A stretch of DNA of 64,000 nucleotides from Ctenosaura bakeri (taxonomy: Eukaryota; Chordata; Lepidosauria; Squamata; Iguanidae), in NCBI GenBank assembly GCA_948474755.1, contig CAOLHI010001015.1, positions 372,001-436,000 on the forward strand. The letters run 5' to 3'. Positions 23,673 through 34,101 of this stretch are shown in pieces. Every line of letters starts with the position of its first letter. Position 1 is the stretch's first letter. The notes beneath the pieces were generated by a model. That model worked only from the letters and a program-made list of their open reading frames with translations, was not told where the DNA came from and did not search any database. The position numbers and the translations under genes are program-made.

Positions 23673-24784
23673 TATGAGAATGATTATTGAGCAACTTTCC
23701 AGATATTTTGGTCTAGCACACAGGGATATCAGCTCACTGTTTTTTGGGCTTGTTGGAAACTGGAGAGGAAACGGGGGGAAATATGGAAAATTTAAAAGCT
23801 GCGATTCAATTATTATTATCTGAAGCATGCTCTCAGCAATAAAACCTGATCTGTGCACGATTCACGCCCTTCCTGGAAGCACAAGATGAAGACACAATAA
23901 TACATGCATTCGGTATTTCTCCCTCTCTACCTATCCTGACAGCAGAAAAGGCTGCTTGAATAAACATCAGAATAATAAATACTCTCTGGATCGTGTGGGA
24001 CTCTTTGGTGACACGAAGGTCACGAGTCAGCCAGAAACCTGCATGAACAGGAGCTGCTGAAAGAGGAATTTGAAAAGTGGCATTTGGATTGGGAGGCAAT
24101 CACACACCCTATATTAAGAATATTTTTTTCCTCCATTTGGGGTGAGGATCTCCAAAGCAATGTCATTTGTCAGGATGGAAAGAAACATTTAGGAGCAATC
24201 TCCCAATTCAGCTGCAGTTCAAAAAGCTGTGAAATCAGACAATGGTGTATAGGTTATACAAGAGTACGAACAAATAGTGTTTTGAAATGAGAAAAGCAAC
24301 CGTCTGAGTAATTTAATTCTCTCTCCTGTGTAGGTCAGCTCTGTATAGGAGGGAAAAAAAGGTGTCCATGATGAATTTTGCCTGTGGCTGTTTGTTATGC
24401 CCACATCTGCAGTTTTGGCATGGCATTTTTCTTTTGTAGCTGTGGAAGGAATGGTTTCCTGTACCAATTATCTGCAAGATGAAAGCAGATAGCATACTGT
24501 GGTTATTTTCAGCCTGCAGTGTTTTCAACTAAAATGAAAAGTCCAGTCAATGAAAGTGGCATTAAAATCAAATTGGATGATGTAGTCTAAAATAAAATGA
24601 ATGAATAGAAACATGCAAGAGATGTTCATTCAGATCCAGCAAGGAAGAAGCATATGCAAAGCTCATCTGGATATGCATGTCAATACTTGTCATGTCCCTG
24701 TTGACCATTATGCATATGCTTATGGAGATGGTAGGTGGACGCCCATCTTCACGCAGAGCAAGAATAAGGGTCTAAGCATGACAT
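23673..24784. other. intergenic, nothing recognised
   Basis: Short open frames only. No supported gene or repeat. Confidence 0.45.
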
Positions 24785-24990
24785 GTGGCAACTGGTAGCT
24801 TCCATGTCTATGGAGTAGTGATTCCACTCCAGGTTTTAGTATTAAAACAAAGGAGCTAGCCGAATGCCTGAACCTTATTCCCAAAATAGGTTCTGCACTT
24901 TGGATGGCTCCTTTACAATTTGGACTGAAAGCCAGAGGAGATTTGCTTCTCCACTGAGATATAAACCACCAGCTTCCACTGCCAAGAAAG
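24785..24990. repeat. foldback repeat family Y
   Basis: GGTAGCTTCCATGTCTATGG, AGTGATTCCACTCCAGG and, at the right, GGATGGCTCCTTTACAATTT and ATATAAACCACCAGC. The halves are mutually complementary with mismatches. Confidence 0.55.
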
Positions 24991-25019
24991 CACATCGTGG
25001 CCTCAATCCAACAATCAAT

Positions 25020-25290
25020 TCTCACATGCAGTCATGCCACAGCAGCTGTACACAACCCTCATGCAGAACATGTGTTGGGTGCTGTTGTGCAATGCATGTT
25101 ACACAATGCACAACCACAACCAAAAGTATAGGATGTCGCAAGCACAATACATAATGCTCACTTTGCAAAGACAAGGCACTGATGTGCACACTGTCTGCAC
25201 AACTCTGCATCTGCTACTCTCAGCAAAATGCACCTGTTGTGCAATGGGGACTTTTTGGACCTGCATGTGTAGCATGATTTATGCACATGT
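25020..25290 (+). repeat. TGCA-word-rich repeat, alignable copy 1
   Basis: Shares an ordered series of segments with 32770-33060: ATGCAGAAC, then ATAGGATGT, CAATGCAT, AAAG-CAAGGCAC, GTGCACA-CT, TCAGCA, GTGCAATGGGGACTTTTTGG. Many palindromic words (TGCACAATGCA-like) occur. Four overlapping open frames of 60-100 codons are not conserved between the copies. Unclassified. Confidence 0.5.
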
Positions 25291-25479
25291 ATATATCTAA
25301 GTGAATCCCAGACCAGAGTTTGGGACTTCCTATATCCTCTGTGTGGCTGTGGGGAGAGGGGAGGCTTGATCCCTTCATGACAAACCATTGTTTGCCATGA
25401 TATCAAAACCAGAGCTTGGAAGTAAACACTTACAAATAACCACTTGCTTGTAATTAATTCCTTTTCTCAGGAACAAAGG

Positions 25480-25770
25480 TATAATTAACTTAATACCACA
25501 ATTGTAACTTCATTCCAGCCAAGTTCCTGCATCGGACACAGCCACAATCCCATGCCTACGATCTGCCTCCTGATTGGCTCCTGAAACCCACCATAAAATC
25601 CAGCCAGTTGCACCAAGCAATGGAGTTTTGTGATGCCAGTGAGTGGTGTACTGTAGGATGATTTGTTTAACCCCTTCCCACCATCTATTGGTGGTGCACC
25701 GAGGAATTGCCACATTTCTCCACAACGGTCCCTGCTTCTGATGTCACACAACTGCTCACTGGTGTGAAGA
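25480..25770 (-). repeat. unclassified dispersed repeat family Z (antisense)
   Basis: Its reverse complement shares TCAGAAGCAGGGACC, then TGGTGGGAAGGGGTT and CATTGCTTGG with the copies at 33090-33420 and 49376-49700. No coding motif. It lies just downstream of the TGCA-rich repeat, as does the copy at 33090. Confidence 0.45.
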
Positions 25771-26199
25771 GCTGGACATGCCATCCTTCAGTGTCCCACT
25801 TGCCAAAACAACAGAACTCTATCCCTGGCTAGCTTTTAAGGTGGGTTTGGGAGGCATTTATGATTGTGACGATGTTACTACAACTGTAAATGAGAATGGG
25901 AATCAGTTACAAGATGTTTTAGTGGCTTTATGTTGCTGGGGGTGTGACCTCACTCTTAGACAGAGAAGGAGTGTTACATGATTAAACTGCTGTCTTGTGC
26001 TGCACCTCACTGTGACCAAGCCTGCTTCTTCTCCTCCCAGACTGGTATGACAGCTTCCCCAGTCTGCTAAAGTGCTCTGTCAGTTCATTCAGCTCTGCTT
26101 TCCCCTTTAACTCACCATCTTCATGTAAAAAGGGTGAGGCTTTTCACTGGATATTTAGAAACCCTCTGTAGTTCTATGGCAGTGTGTTTCTGTTTGGTT
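25771..26199. other. unclear; possible minor repeat
   Basis: TTTTAAGGTGGGTTTGGGAG followed by AACTGTAAATGAGAATG resembles 34445-34515, so this may be part of another dispersed repeat. No gene. Confidence 0.3.
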
Positions 26200-27620
26200 A
26201 TAATTAATGTATATGATTCAGCTGAGTCAATCTTTATAAAAATGTACTATAATCTTTATTAAATTAACAACCAGAACAAAGAACTGGATTTCATATGTAT
26301 GCAAAAGCTCAAACAGTTCTTTGGGATTTGTTTAGGCACCAGCATATAAGCACAGGTATCACAAACAGCCCTTTGGCTACCTGTTCACCCAAAGGCTCAA
26401 TTCCCAAATCTAGATCACACTTTCTGACCAGATTGGATGATGGTTTAATTTCTCTTCTGCCTCTTTCTCTAGGAAGAAAAACCCTCCCACTCAAACAGTC
26501 CCTGGGCTGACTGAGAAACTTTATTCCAGAGTTCTCTCTGGCTGAAGGACTCACTGAAGGACTGCCTGTTAGAGCCCTTCCTCACTGAAGACTGCCCCCA
26601 AAGACAATCTGTATGTCACTGTGGGTGAGGACCCCCAGATATCATTTTGATATCAACAATTCATCCTTAGCTTGACCTTTTTCTAGCCACCCCACTCCAT
26701 GTGTTTGCAAGGTTCTCCGAACAAGCACGGACAGAGTGCGGCTGCTAATGGTTTTACATTCCAGACCCCATTGAGGCCAGCAACTCCAGCCTCACTCGTA
26801 GCTTCAGGGAACTTCCATTTGCAAACCTCACAATAGCAGCACGCCTCTCAGCCAAGCCATTCCTTTATGTTGGGCCATCAACGTACTGGCCACGCTATTG
26901 TCATCAAGAGCAAATCCAATCATGTAAACTTGACCTTTGCCAAATCCTTTGTCCAGCACTAAAACTCCTTTTGTTCTCACCTGGCTTGCCATAGCCGGTA
27001 GGCACAAACTCCCCTGTAAAAACCCCTCACTTCCAAACGGTCTTCGGACTACTTTGGACTGCCATCCTGCCTTGCTGCCGGTTGTCTAAGGAAACTCCCC
27101 TCAGCAAGCTCTGCTGAGCTTTCTCCCCCGGAACCACATTTCTCTCCAGGACTACGAGACCAGGTGTCGTATTGCCTTTCCCAAAAAAGCTCTCCTTTCT
27201 GCTTCTCAGTTAGTTAGTCTGTGTCTTATCTTGTGTGTTTGTCTTTAATAAAATATTGTTTGTTACTTTGAAAACCTTGTCTAGCCGCTCTCTGACCCGC
27301 CGCTGTATACATAGGGTTAAAGATCCTTGCTAACGTTACCCTGCCTCTCGCTTAGCCAAGAGAGTGCTCCAGCTAAATTCCCCCAATTTGTGTTTTATTT
27401 GGCTATCTGGGCGCCCCTCTCGGGACCCCCCAACATACAGGGTAACAAATCAGTGTACCTTTTATACACATTCTCCCTCTCAGGCCACCAGCCCCTCCTT
27501 CACATTCATGGGGTGGGTTTCTCTCTGGAGTAGCTATCCTGGTTGCCTGGCAACCTGTTCCTGGCTGGCTCTGGCACTCAGGATAGCCACTCCCTCAGAC
27601 TCTGTCCACACATGTTCTGT
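26200..27620 (-). mobile_element. possible older gammaretrovirus-like LTR (antisense), split
   Basis: With the inserted solo LTR removed, the minus strand shows a TATA-like GTGTATAAAAGG (about 27455-27466) and, about 95 bases later, GGAATAAAGTTTCTC (near 26520-26535). That TATA-to-AATAAA spacing is like the short R region of gammaretroviral LTRs. Outer boundaries and a target duplication were not found, so limits are approximate. No coding sequence is attached. This is an inference. Confidence 0.3.
26610..27447 (+). mobile_element. solo LTR
   Basis: Starts TGTATGTCACTG and ends CAGGGTAACA. A perfect AATC duplication flanks it (26606-26609 and 27448-27451). AATAAA lies at 27247-27252. A weak TATA (CCTGTAAAAACCC) lies near 27012-27026. 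The TTGCTGCCGGTTGTC and AGGACTACGAGACCAGGTG blocks downstream of it are shared with the other family members. No internal region. Confidence 0.9.
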
Positions 27621-28309
27621 TGTTGGTGTTGAAATGATGGTGAGGTGGACAAAGGAAGAGTGTGTTTTGTACCACAGACCAACAGTTTGTAACTTTCAGG
27701 TTTTTTCCCATTATTTTTCCATTTCCCGTCATTATTTTGTGTAACAGAGGAAGTGTTACTTTTAAAAGAGAAAATTGCAGCAATAATTAGCTACTTTGAG
27801 GTCCTCTAAGAGATAATTGTAACTGATTACTTTTTAAAATAACATTCTGATCTCTAATCCAAATGTAGTCAATAGCCATAGCTTCCTGCTCAAAACAGCC
27901 TTGGCTATACATGGGTTTTTGGTAGCAGTTTCCTCTGTCGAAAAGTGTCCACTGGTACGAGTGGGCTAACAATGCTGTTGATTTGTGGTTCTGTCAAATC
28001 CATAAACAAGTGAGGAGAATTGTCATTTCAACATTTCAAAAATATACAATTAAAGTTAATAATAACTTTCTCTGAGTGTCTAAAGATTAGCATTTAAATA
28101 ACAAAGCATCTCAGGGTAATCTCAGTGCAGCTGCAAAGCTTCTTAGATATCTCTGAAGACTATTGTTTTATTTTCTGACAATATGACCTTCTGGGAGACA
28201 GGAACACAATTAAGCATTGTGCTTCCATGTGTACATTGCATAATTTTGCCATAAAACATTTGCCAGACTTTTCTTTCCCAACCCACTGTTTTGTTCTTCC
28301 TAGCATTAC
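27621..28309. other. intergenic, nothing recognised
   Basis: No supported gene or repeat. Confidence 0.4.
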
Positions 28310-28445
28310 AAAAAGTATGGTTCAGTGCAGCCCTCTAGGTGCAGCTGACCTCGATTTCCCATCAGCCCGAGACAGCCTGGCCAATGCTGAGGAATCATAA
28401 GAACTGCAGCTCAGCAACATCTGGAGGGCTGCAGTTTGCCCAACC
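28310..28445. repeat. dispersed inverted repeat ('ctggagggctgcagtttgcc')
   Basis: CAGCCCTCTAGGTGCAGCTG at the left and CATCTGGAGGGCTGCAG at the right are inverted halves around TTCCCATCAGCCCGAGACAG. Typical of a small palindromic dispersed element in reptiles; class not determined. Confidence 0.5.
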
Positions 28446-28617
28446 CTAGCTTTGTGCTTTCCATGTTAGATAGCAGATGGTTTGAGTTCACATCCTATAC
28501 AGAAGAAACATTGGTAAAACAATCTATTTCTCAGCCTGAGTTTCCAATTCATAGTACTATTTCTCACCTTTTTGCCTGGATGAACATATAGCTGGAATTC
28601 TGTGGATTAATGCTAAC

Positions 28618-29050
28618 TAGAGTTGCTGTTCTTAACTGCCGTCAAGTCAGCTTCAACTCACAGCGACCTTATGGATAAGAGACTTTAAGACTTCCAAGAC
28701 ACCTTGTCATGAAACAGCCCTGCTCGCGTCCTGCAGGCTCAGGGCTATGGTTTCCTTGAATGAACGTATCCACCTGTAATTCAGTCTTCCTCTTTTCCTA
28801 CTCCCTTCCACTTCACCAAGCACTATTGTATTTCCTAAGGAGACATGTCATTTCATGCTATGTCCAAAGTATGGTAGCCTGAGTTTTGTCATTTTGGTTT
28901 CAAAGGAGAGTTCAGGGTTGATTTGCTCTTTTGAACCATTTAATTGTTTTTCTGGCAGTTCATGATATTCATAGAACTCACCCCAGCACCACTGTCCAGC
29001 TTTCACAAGTATATGTAGAAATGAGGAATACAATGACTTTAGTATTCAGT
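28618..29050 (-). mobile_element. RTE/BovB-like LINE 3' end (antisense)
   Basis: The minus strand reads a decayed BovB tail: Trp-rich CWGEFYEYHELPEK-like residues, then INPELSFETKMTKLRLPYFG, then a GEVEGSRKRGR-like patch followed by YRWI. The left edge (AACTGCCGTCAAGTCAGCTT, AACTCACAGCGACC) is the BovB 3' terminus that SINE tails imitate. Confidence 0.7.
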
Positions 29051-29730
29051 CATGGATCCATACACTCACTGTAAGAAATAGTTGATAAGATTCATAAAAC
29101 AATTTAACACAGGATCAGCTGAAGCATCAGGTGTTTATTAAAAGAACATTTCTGAAGAAGCGGATGCTCCCCAGAGAGAAGGACAACCCCTCCGCACGAA
29201 ACAGCACACATTTTATCCCCGATGCAAGCTTCCCTCCCCTTGGACAGGACCCAAAAGTTACAGCTGCCCCTTTACTAAACAATGTCAACTTTCTGTTATC
29301 AACTTTCTTTTACTCCTTACAGTCTTGTCCTTGCAAAAGGGAGGAAAGGAGTATCCCCCCACTATTGAGTACCTTATCTCTGTCTGTCTGATTCTACCCA
29401 ACAATCCAAGGCCTTGGGAGGCCCTTTCTCTGCTCAGCTACCAGTTCTAAAAATCTGTTTATTTAAAAAGCATGTTAACCCTTTAACAAAATAATAGGCT
29501 GTTCACCTCAATGAGGGCTTTACTGACACCTCTGTCTCAAATCCTCCTTCTTAGACTTATTGTGTTACTGGAGCTTAAATATAAAATATACCAAAATATA
29601 TGTGTAAGCATATCTAAAATGTGTCATACTTAAAAGCTAATACATATATGTTAATAATACTGCAGAAACTAAAATATATTTTATTTCTCTCACTTACCTA
29701 GTTCCTTCACAGTTGCCCTTCCAAGTCCTA
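29051..29730. other. intergenic; possible unclassified LTR-like stretch
   Basis: TTTATTAAAAG at 29136 (AATAAA on the minus strand) is followed by GC-richer sequence to about 29460 with no coding potential. This could be a decayed LTR, but I found no ends or target duplication. Confidence 0.2.
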
Positions 29731-29932
29731 GGCCATTTCTGCCCTACACTCTTTTAGTGCTATTATTCCACTTTCAATATCCTGTGGAATTCTGGAGTTT
29801 GTAGTTTACTGAGGCCAAAGAGCTCTCTGGCCAAGAATTCTAAATATTCCTCCCTAAACTACAAACCCCAGGAATCCATGCGATGTTGAAAGTAGAATAA
29901 TAGCACTATAACAGTGTAGTGAGGAAATGTCC
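29731..29932. mobile_element. palindromic MITE (GGCC-TTTC ends)
   Basis: 202 bp with ends GGCCATTTCTGCC and GAGGAAATGTCC and a perfect CTA duplication (29728-29730, 29933-29935). Inner words CCACTTTCAATATCC and its complement GATGTTGAAAGTAG flank a centre with TTTAGAATTC-like sequence. Same family as 18005-18185. Confidence 0.75.
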
Positions 29933-30339
29933 CTAGCCTTCTTTTGATTTCTTGACTAGAGTCTCTATTTTGTATGTGTCCATGGAGTCGTGTCTTGTTC
30001 GCTTCAGAGGTGAGGAGCCATATTGCAGGGGAAAAATTCCTCTCTGCAGTCTTTCAAAGGTTTTGTGATATCAGAGGGTGTAGCCACATGAACAGGTCCC
30101 TGTCAAAAGCAAAGGGTGAGTATTTTCCACCTGGCAATTTGGGAGGGAGTCCAGCAGAACACTCTCAGATGGAGGTTGCAGGCACTGGTTAAGCCGTGAG
30201 CTTGGATATTAGCTAGTGCTTCTAAAACTCAGCTAGGTTTGTAGGCAGCAGTGAAGAGGAGGCATAGACTGAGTGAGTGAGCATTTGTAGGCCAGATTGC
30301 TGGTGAAGGCATTCCCCTTCACCAGCAGTCTATTCTGAC
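29933..30339. other. intergenic, nothing recognised
   Basis: No supported feature. Confidence 0.4.
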
Positions 30340-30490
30340 TGGTAGCAGATGTCTGGATTTTCAGTCCGAGGTCTTTCCTGTCACCTCCTACATGATTCTT
30401 TTTCTAACTGGAGATGCTGGGAACTGAACCTGGGGCATGCAAAACATATGCCTTACCATTGAGCTATGTTTTATGTGCAGTTCCTCCCAC
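30340..30490 (-). mobile_element. tRNA-derived SINE, second type (antisense)
   Basis: The minus strand has an A-box-like TAGCTCAATGGT (near 30455-30466) and a B-box GGTTCAGTTCC (near 30419-30429) with GCATGCCCCA between, as in a tRNA head. The body (CTCCAGTTAGAAAAAG, GGAGGTGACAGGAAAG on the minus strand) differs from the BovB-tailed SINEs. Matches a widespread squamate tRNA SINE that I know by texture only. Confidence 0.65.
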
Positions 30491-30917
30491 TGTTTTTTTC
30501 TCTTGCACTAATATATGTCAGGAGGAAAAGTCATGAAGGCCAGTTAGTTACTCACACTACCTAGTTAAGGTCAGAATGCTTGGTTTTAAACTGATTCCTG
30601 CCTTGACTCAGCTGAACTGGATTTTAGTTGTAAGAGCAAAGCAAATAAAACTGGTTTCTTAGCAATACAAGCTGGGCTTGTAAGCACACACTGTGGTTGT
30701 GAGACATTAATCAAAGTAAAGTGCAAATTAAGTGGGCAGTAATGATTGAACAGCTGCACACTGCTAACTGCTGTGGGAGCTAGCTCTTCCATTAATTCCA
30801 AGATTACCTTCAACATGTTTGCAAGGGAATTTTTTCAACGAGCAATTTCAGTTTGCAAAAGTTTGGAATCTTTGAAAGAGTAATCTTGACTGCAATGCTA
30901 AGCCTGTGATGTGTAAA

Positions 30918-30973
30918 CTGGATCTGTGCTATAAGACGTTTTGGGCTGGATCTGTGCTATAAGACGTATTGGG
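30918..30973 (+). repeat. 28-bp tandem duplication
   Basis: Two adjacent 28-bp units, each starting CTGGATCTGTGCTATAAGAC, differ at one base. Confidence 0.9.
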
Positions 30974-31691
30974 CTGGGAAAGAGGTGAAACATAAATTAA
31001 CTAAACAAAAATTTGAGGGAATTTCTGAAGATTTAAAATATTGTGGCAGAAATAGAACATTTGAAAATTCCCCTTTCATTCCCCTGAATTAAAGGGCTAC
31101 TCAGAGATAGTATCATCTATATATTATATGGCCCATCGTTCCAATTTAACACAAACTGAGTATGTGACCATGAAGATAAAGAAGGTTTATCACTGCAGTC
31201 CTCCAGTATTTCTTTCAAGAGATGAATTTTGGCATTTGGTGTCCTGCAGTGAAACAACAATAGCATCCCAGGTTCTTGTAAAAGGGGACTGTAGAAACAG
31301 ATGTACTAAGGATTTTTTTAAAAAAAACATGAAGGCTGGCATCCTGTTAGGTATTTATGTCTTCATAAATTGACTTATGATCACATAAACGTGAATTGCA
31401 ACATTGCACAACACTCATATTCTCAGGAGGGGAGCAGAGACATAGCTACATCTCCAGAACCATTGGAGCCAGTAGCATGCCTGTTGCACCATGAGTCTCA
31501 CTACAGAAGGGGCCATCAGAGTGCTGTGGAACCCATTGCTCAGTGGGCACCAGAAAGTGCAAAGACACTGCATGTGCAACTCTCTACTCTGAACTTCAGA
31601 AACCTTCCTTTGACTGTAATGTGTACTTTTTGTATGGCAGTAAGAGTAATATTTGGATGTTCTTTTTGGGAGAGGTAGGAATGACGCCAGA
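30974..31691. other. intergenic, nothing recognised
   Basis: Frames of 81-126 codons overlap on both strands and show no recognisable domain. Confidence 0.4.
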
Positions 31692-31822
31692 GGCAGTGTA
31701 GTGCAATGGTTTGAGTGTTGGACTACAACCCTGGAGCCAGAGCTTGATTCCCTGCTTGGCCATGGAAACTCATTGGGTAGCTTTGGGTGCATCACACAAC
31801 CTCAGCCACAGAAAACCCCATG
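31692..31822 (+). mobile_element. tRNA-derived SINE, 3'-shortened
   Basis: Head: GTGTAGTGCAATGGTTTGAG (A box) and GAGCTTGATTCCCTGC (B box). Middle: ATGGAAACTCATTGGGTAGC. The tail stops after CCCATGATAATTATAGG, so the BovB-like end is lost. Confidence 0.75.
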
Positions 31823-32769
31823 ATAATTATAGGAGTCTGTGCTTCCTCCACTTAAATACTAACACGAGATATCTGACAAATACTTTAAAAAGTTTTTTTT
31901 CCCATTCCAAGTTTTTCCAGTGCAGGAGGTTCTCCACATCTGTGAGGGTTATGTTACCAGACTTAACATAGATGACAAAAAAAAATGCAGATAAAACTAA
32001 AAGCTGTATTTTGACCCACAGGTTTGGTGGGTAGTGAGGGTGGGAGGCAGCTCCAAGGCCAGGTTCTTCCTTCTGTCCTGTCTTCCTTCTCCTGGATTGT
32101 GGGTAAGTGAAACTATGGATACTGGTTGTATGGGAACCTACTGTAATGCAAAACCTTAATGGCCACTCTAGGGAGTCAAACGCCTTGGGCACTTCCGACA
32201 GCAAGGCAGCAAACAAATGTTTGCTAAATCTGCTATAATGTAATACATTCAGTACCCTTTTGACCACACCCACAAGTTATCAGTCATATATCCTGTTTTG
32301 TGAAGATTACTATTTGATGTAATGAACCCACTAATTTTACATGCTAATATGGTAGCAAAACAATTTTAGATCACGTTTGACTGCTTGGTCCACATACTGT
32401 CAGCTAGGTGAAATCCAAGTTCAGGTATTGCCATCAACCTTGCAGTCTTTTGGGGATTAGCTCCCCCCAAAAAAAAAACACCACTAAAGAACTCAATAAA
32501 GTGCAAGGTTTTTTCACTTTTGAAGTTTTAACAGAATTCTGAGTAGTCCGTATCTACACCCAGGAATTTATCATACTTGCTATTTCCCATGGCTGATCCA
32601 ATTACTTTTTCTGTAAATGGGAAGTTGAAGGAAGTTGAAGGAAGTCTCCTGTTTATCATAATTCTGGAAGTGTTTGTTATCTAAATCTGTGTCCAGTTCT
32701 GATTTGAAATTTCATGTAAATGCTGCAACCCGACATCCCCTCAGTACAGCATCAATATTTGCAGACCGA
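31823..32769. other. intergenic, nothing recognised
   Basis: Includes a 148-codon frame on the minus strand with no recognisable domain, plus an A-run near 32468. Nothing further supported. Confidence 0.4.
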
Positions 32770-33060
32770 AATACTTTATACAAGCACTATGCAATCCCTA
32801 TGCAGAACAGCAACACTGAGCAACATATGCCAATGACCATGTGTGATACACAATATAAAACACACAGCTACAATGCATACCATAGGATGTAAAATTGCAA
32901 TGCATGATGCACTTTGTGTAACTGCAACATGCCATGCACAATGCACCATTGCAACATGCAAAGTCAAGGCACAGAGGAATATGCTGTGTGCACAACTCCA
33001 CTTCTGTGCTTTCAGCAGAATATATCCACTGTGCAATGGTGACTTTTGGACCCCATATGG
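32770..33060 (+). repeat. TGCA-word-rich repeat, alignable copy 2
   Basis: Same ordered words as 25020-25290, ending GTGCAATGGTGACTTTTGGA. The central words (GCAATGCATGATGCA, TGCCATGCACAATGCACC) are close to self-complementary. Unclassified. Confidence 0.5.
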
Positions 33061-33089
33061 TTAACGTTGCAAGATATTGGCTGGCATCC

Positions 33090-33420
33090 TGTATTGCAAC
33101 TGTATCACAGTTACAGATTCATAATCTAGAATTAATGATTGTGGCACTATTGGCCACCCAGAATTCCAGGAAGCCACTCCAAGCAATTGAGGTCTGTTCT
33201 GCTGGCAATCAGGATGACCTTTGTAGGCCCTTCCTGTCAGTGAGCCAGGCTGAAATAATTAGAAGCATGACTTCTGTTGTGATTGCACCACAGAGCACTG
33301 GTGGGAAGGGGCTGGAAATGTCATCCCAATGTACCATAAGCACTAGCAAATCAGACCTTCGTTGCTTAACATAACTGCTGGCTGTTATGGTATCTTTAGG
33401 GGCTTCTGCGAAGAGATGAT
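33090..33420 (+). repeat. unclassified dispersed repeat family Z
   Basis: GTTACAGATTCATAATCTAG, then ATGATTGTGGCACTATTGGC, then CACTGGTGGGAAGGGGCTGG. The same order occurs at 49376-49700 and in reverse at 25480-25770. Confidence 0.5.
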
Positions 33421-33885
33421 ATTTAGTTATGCATTTGTAAATAAGTCAGCAATTTAAGAACTTGGTTGTCATTTCTTTCTGAGAAAGATCATGTTAAATC
33501 ATCTGTTTTGGTCCTGATTGTTTTAACTGTATTCACATACCCCTTCTTTTTAGAACCTTCTTTGGCCAGTAAGTGTAAATTCTTGTTCCCAAATTCGTAA
33601 TAATTCTTATCCTGGTAGACCAGGACCCCTGGGACCTTACTTATCTTTACAGAAGTAACCTGTCTGTTTTTTAGGGAAAACACTCCAGTATTTCTCATCT
33701 CCCATCTGTTTATGTATTTGTGTAAACTATTTTTCTTAGCACATTTTCTTGGATCATTTCCTCAGCATTTTTAATTTAAGATCTTTCCATGCTAAATTGT
33801 ACATTCTCAAATGCATCCCAAAGAACTGTATGAATAATCTCTGGAGTAGTTATATTCATTGCAGAAAAAAACAACTGTATATGCC

Positions 33886-34093
33886 CAGTGGCATATCTAG
33901 GCTGAACAGAACCTAGGTGTTATTGCTGCTGCTGCCGCTGCCCCCACACTGGGCCAGGAAGAACCCTGGTGGGGGCAGAAGGACAGGGACAGGACAGGCC
34001 TGGGCAGGGGAGGTGTGTTCTGTTTTTTTGCACCCCCCTGGCATTGCTGCCTGGGGCACATGCCCCAGTTGCCCCACCCTAGATATGCCTCTG
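33886..34093. mobile_element. hAT-like MITE with perfect 8-bp duplication
   Basis: 208 bp with terminal inverted repeats CAGTGGCATATCTAGG and CCTAGATATGCCTCTG (one mismatch). An exact 8-bp duplication, TATATGCC, flanks it (33878-33885 and 34094-34101). CAG...CTG ends plus an 8-bp duplication are hallmarks of hAT transposons. The GC-rich inside has no transposase frame. It is probably recent, since the duplication is intact. Confidence 0.9.
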
Positions 34094-34101
34094 TATATGC
34101 C

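Noticed and set aside
22398..27447. The LTRs at 22398 and 26610 as the two ends of one provirus
   Set aside because: They have the same orientation, but each has its own target duplication (CAGG/CAAG and AATC). They belong to different subfamilies and no retroviral coding sequence lies between them.
31827..32273. 148-codon open frame on the - strand
   Set aside because: No recognisable domain, low-complexity start, partly overlapping a SINE on the other strand. Chance frame most likely.
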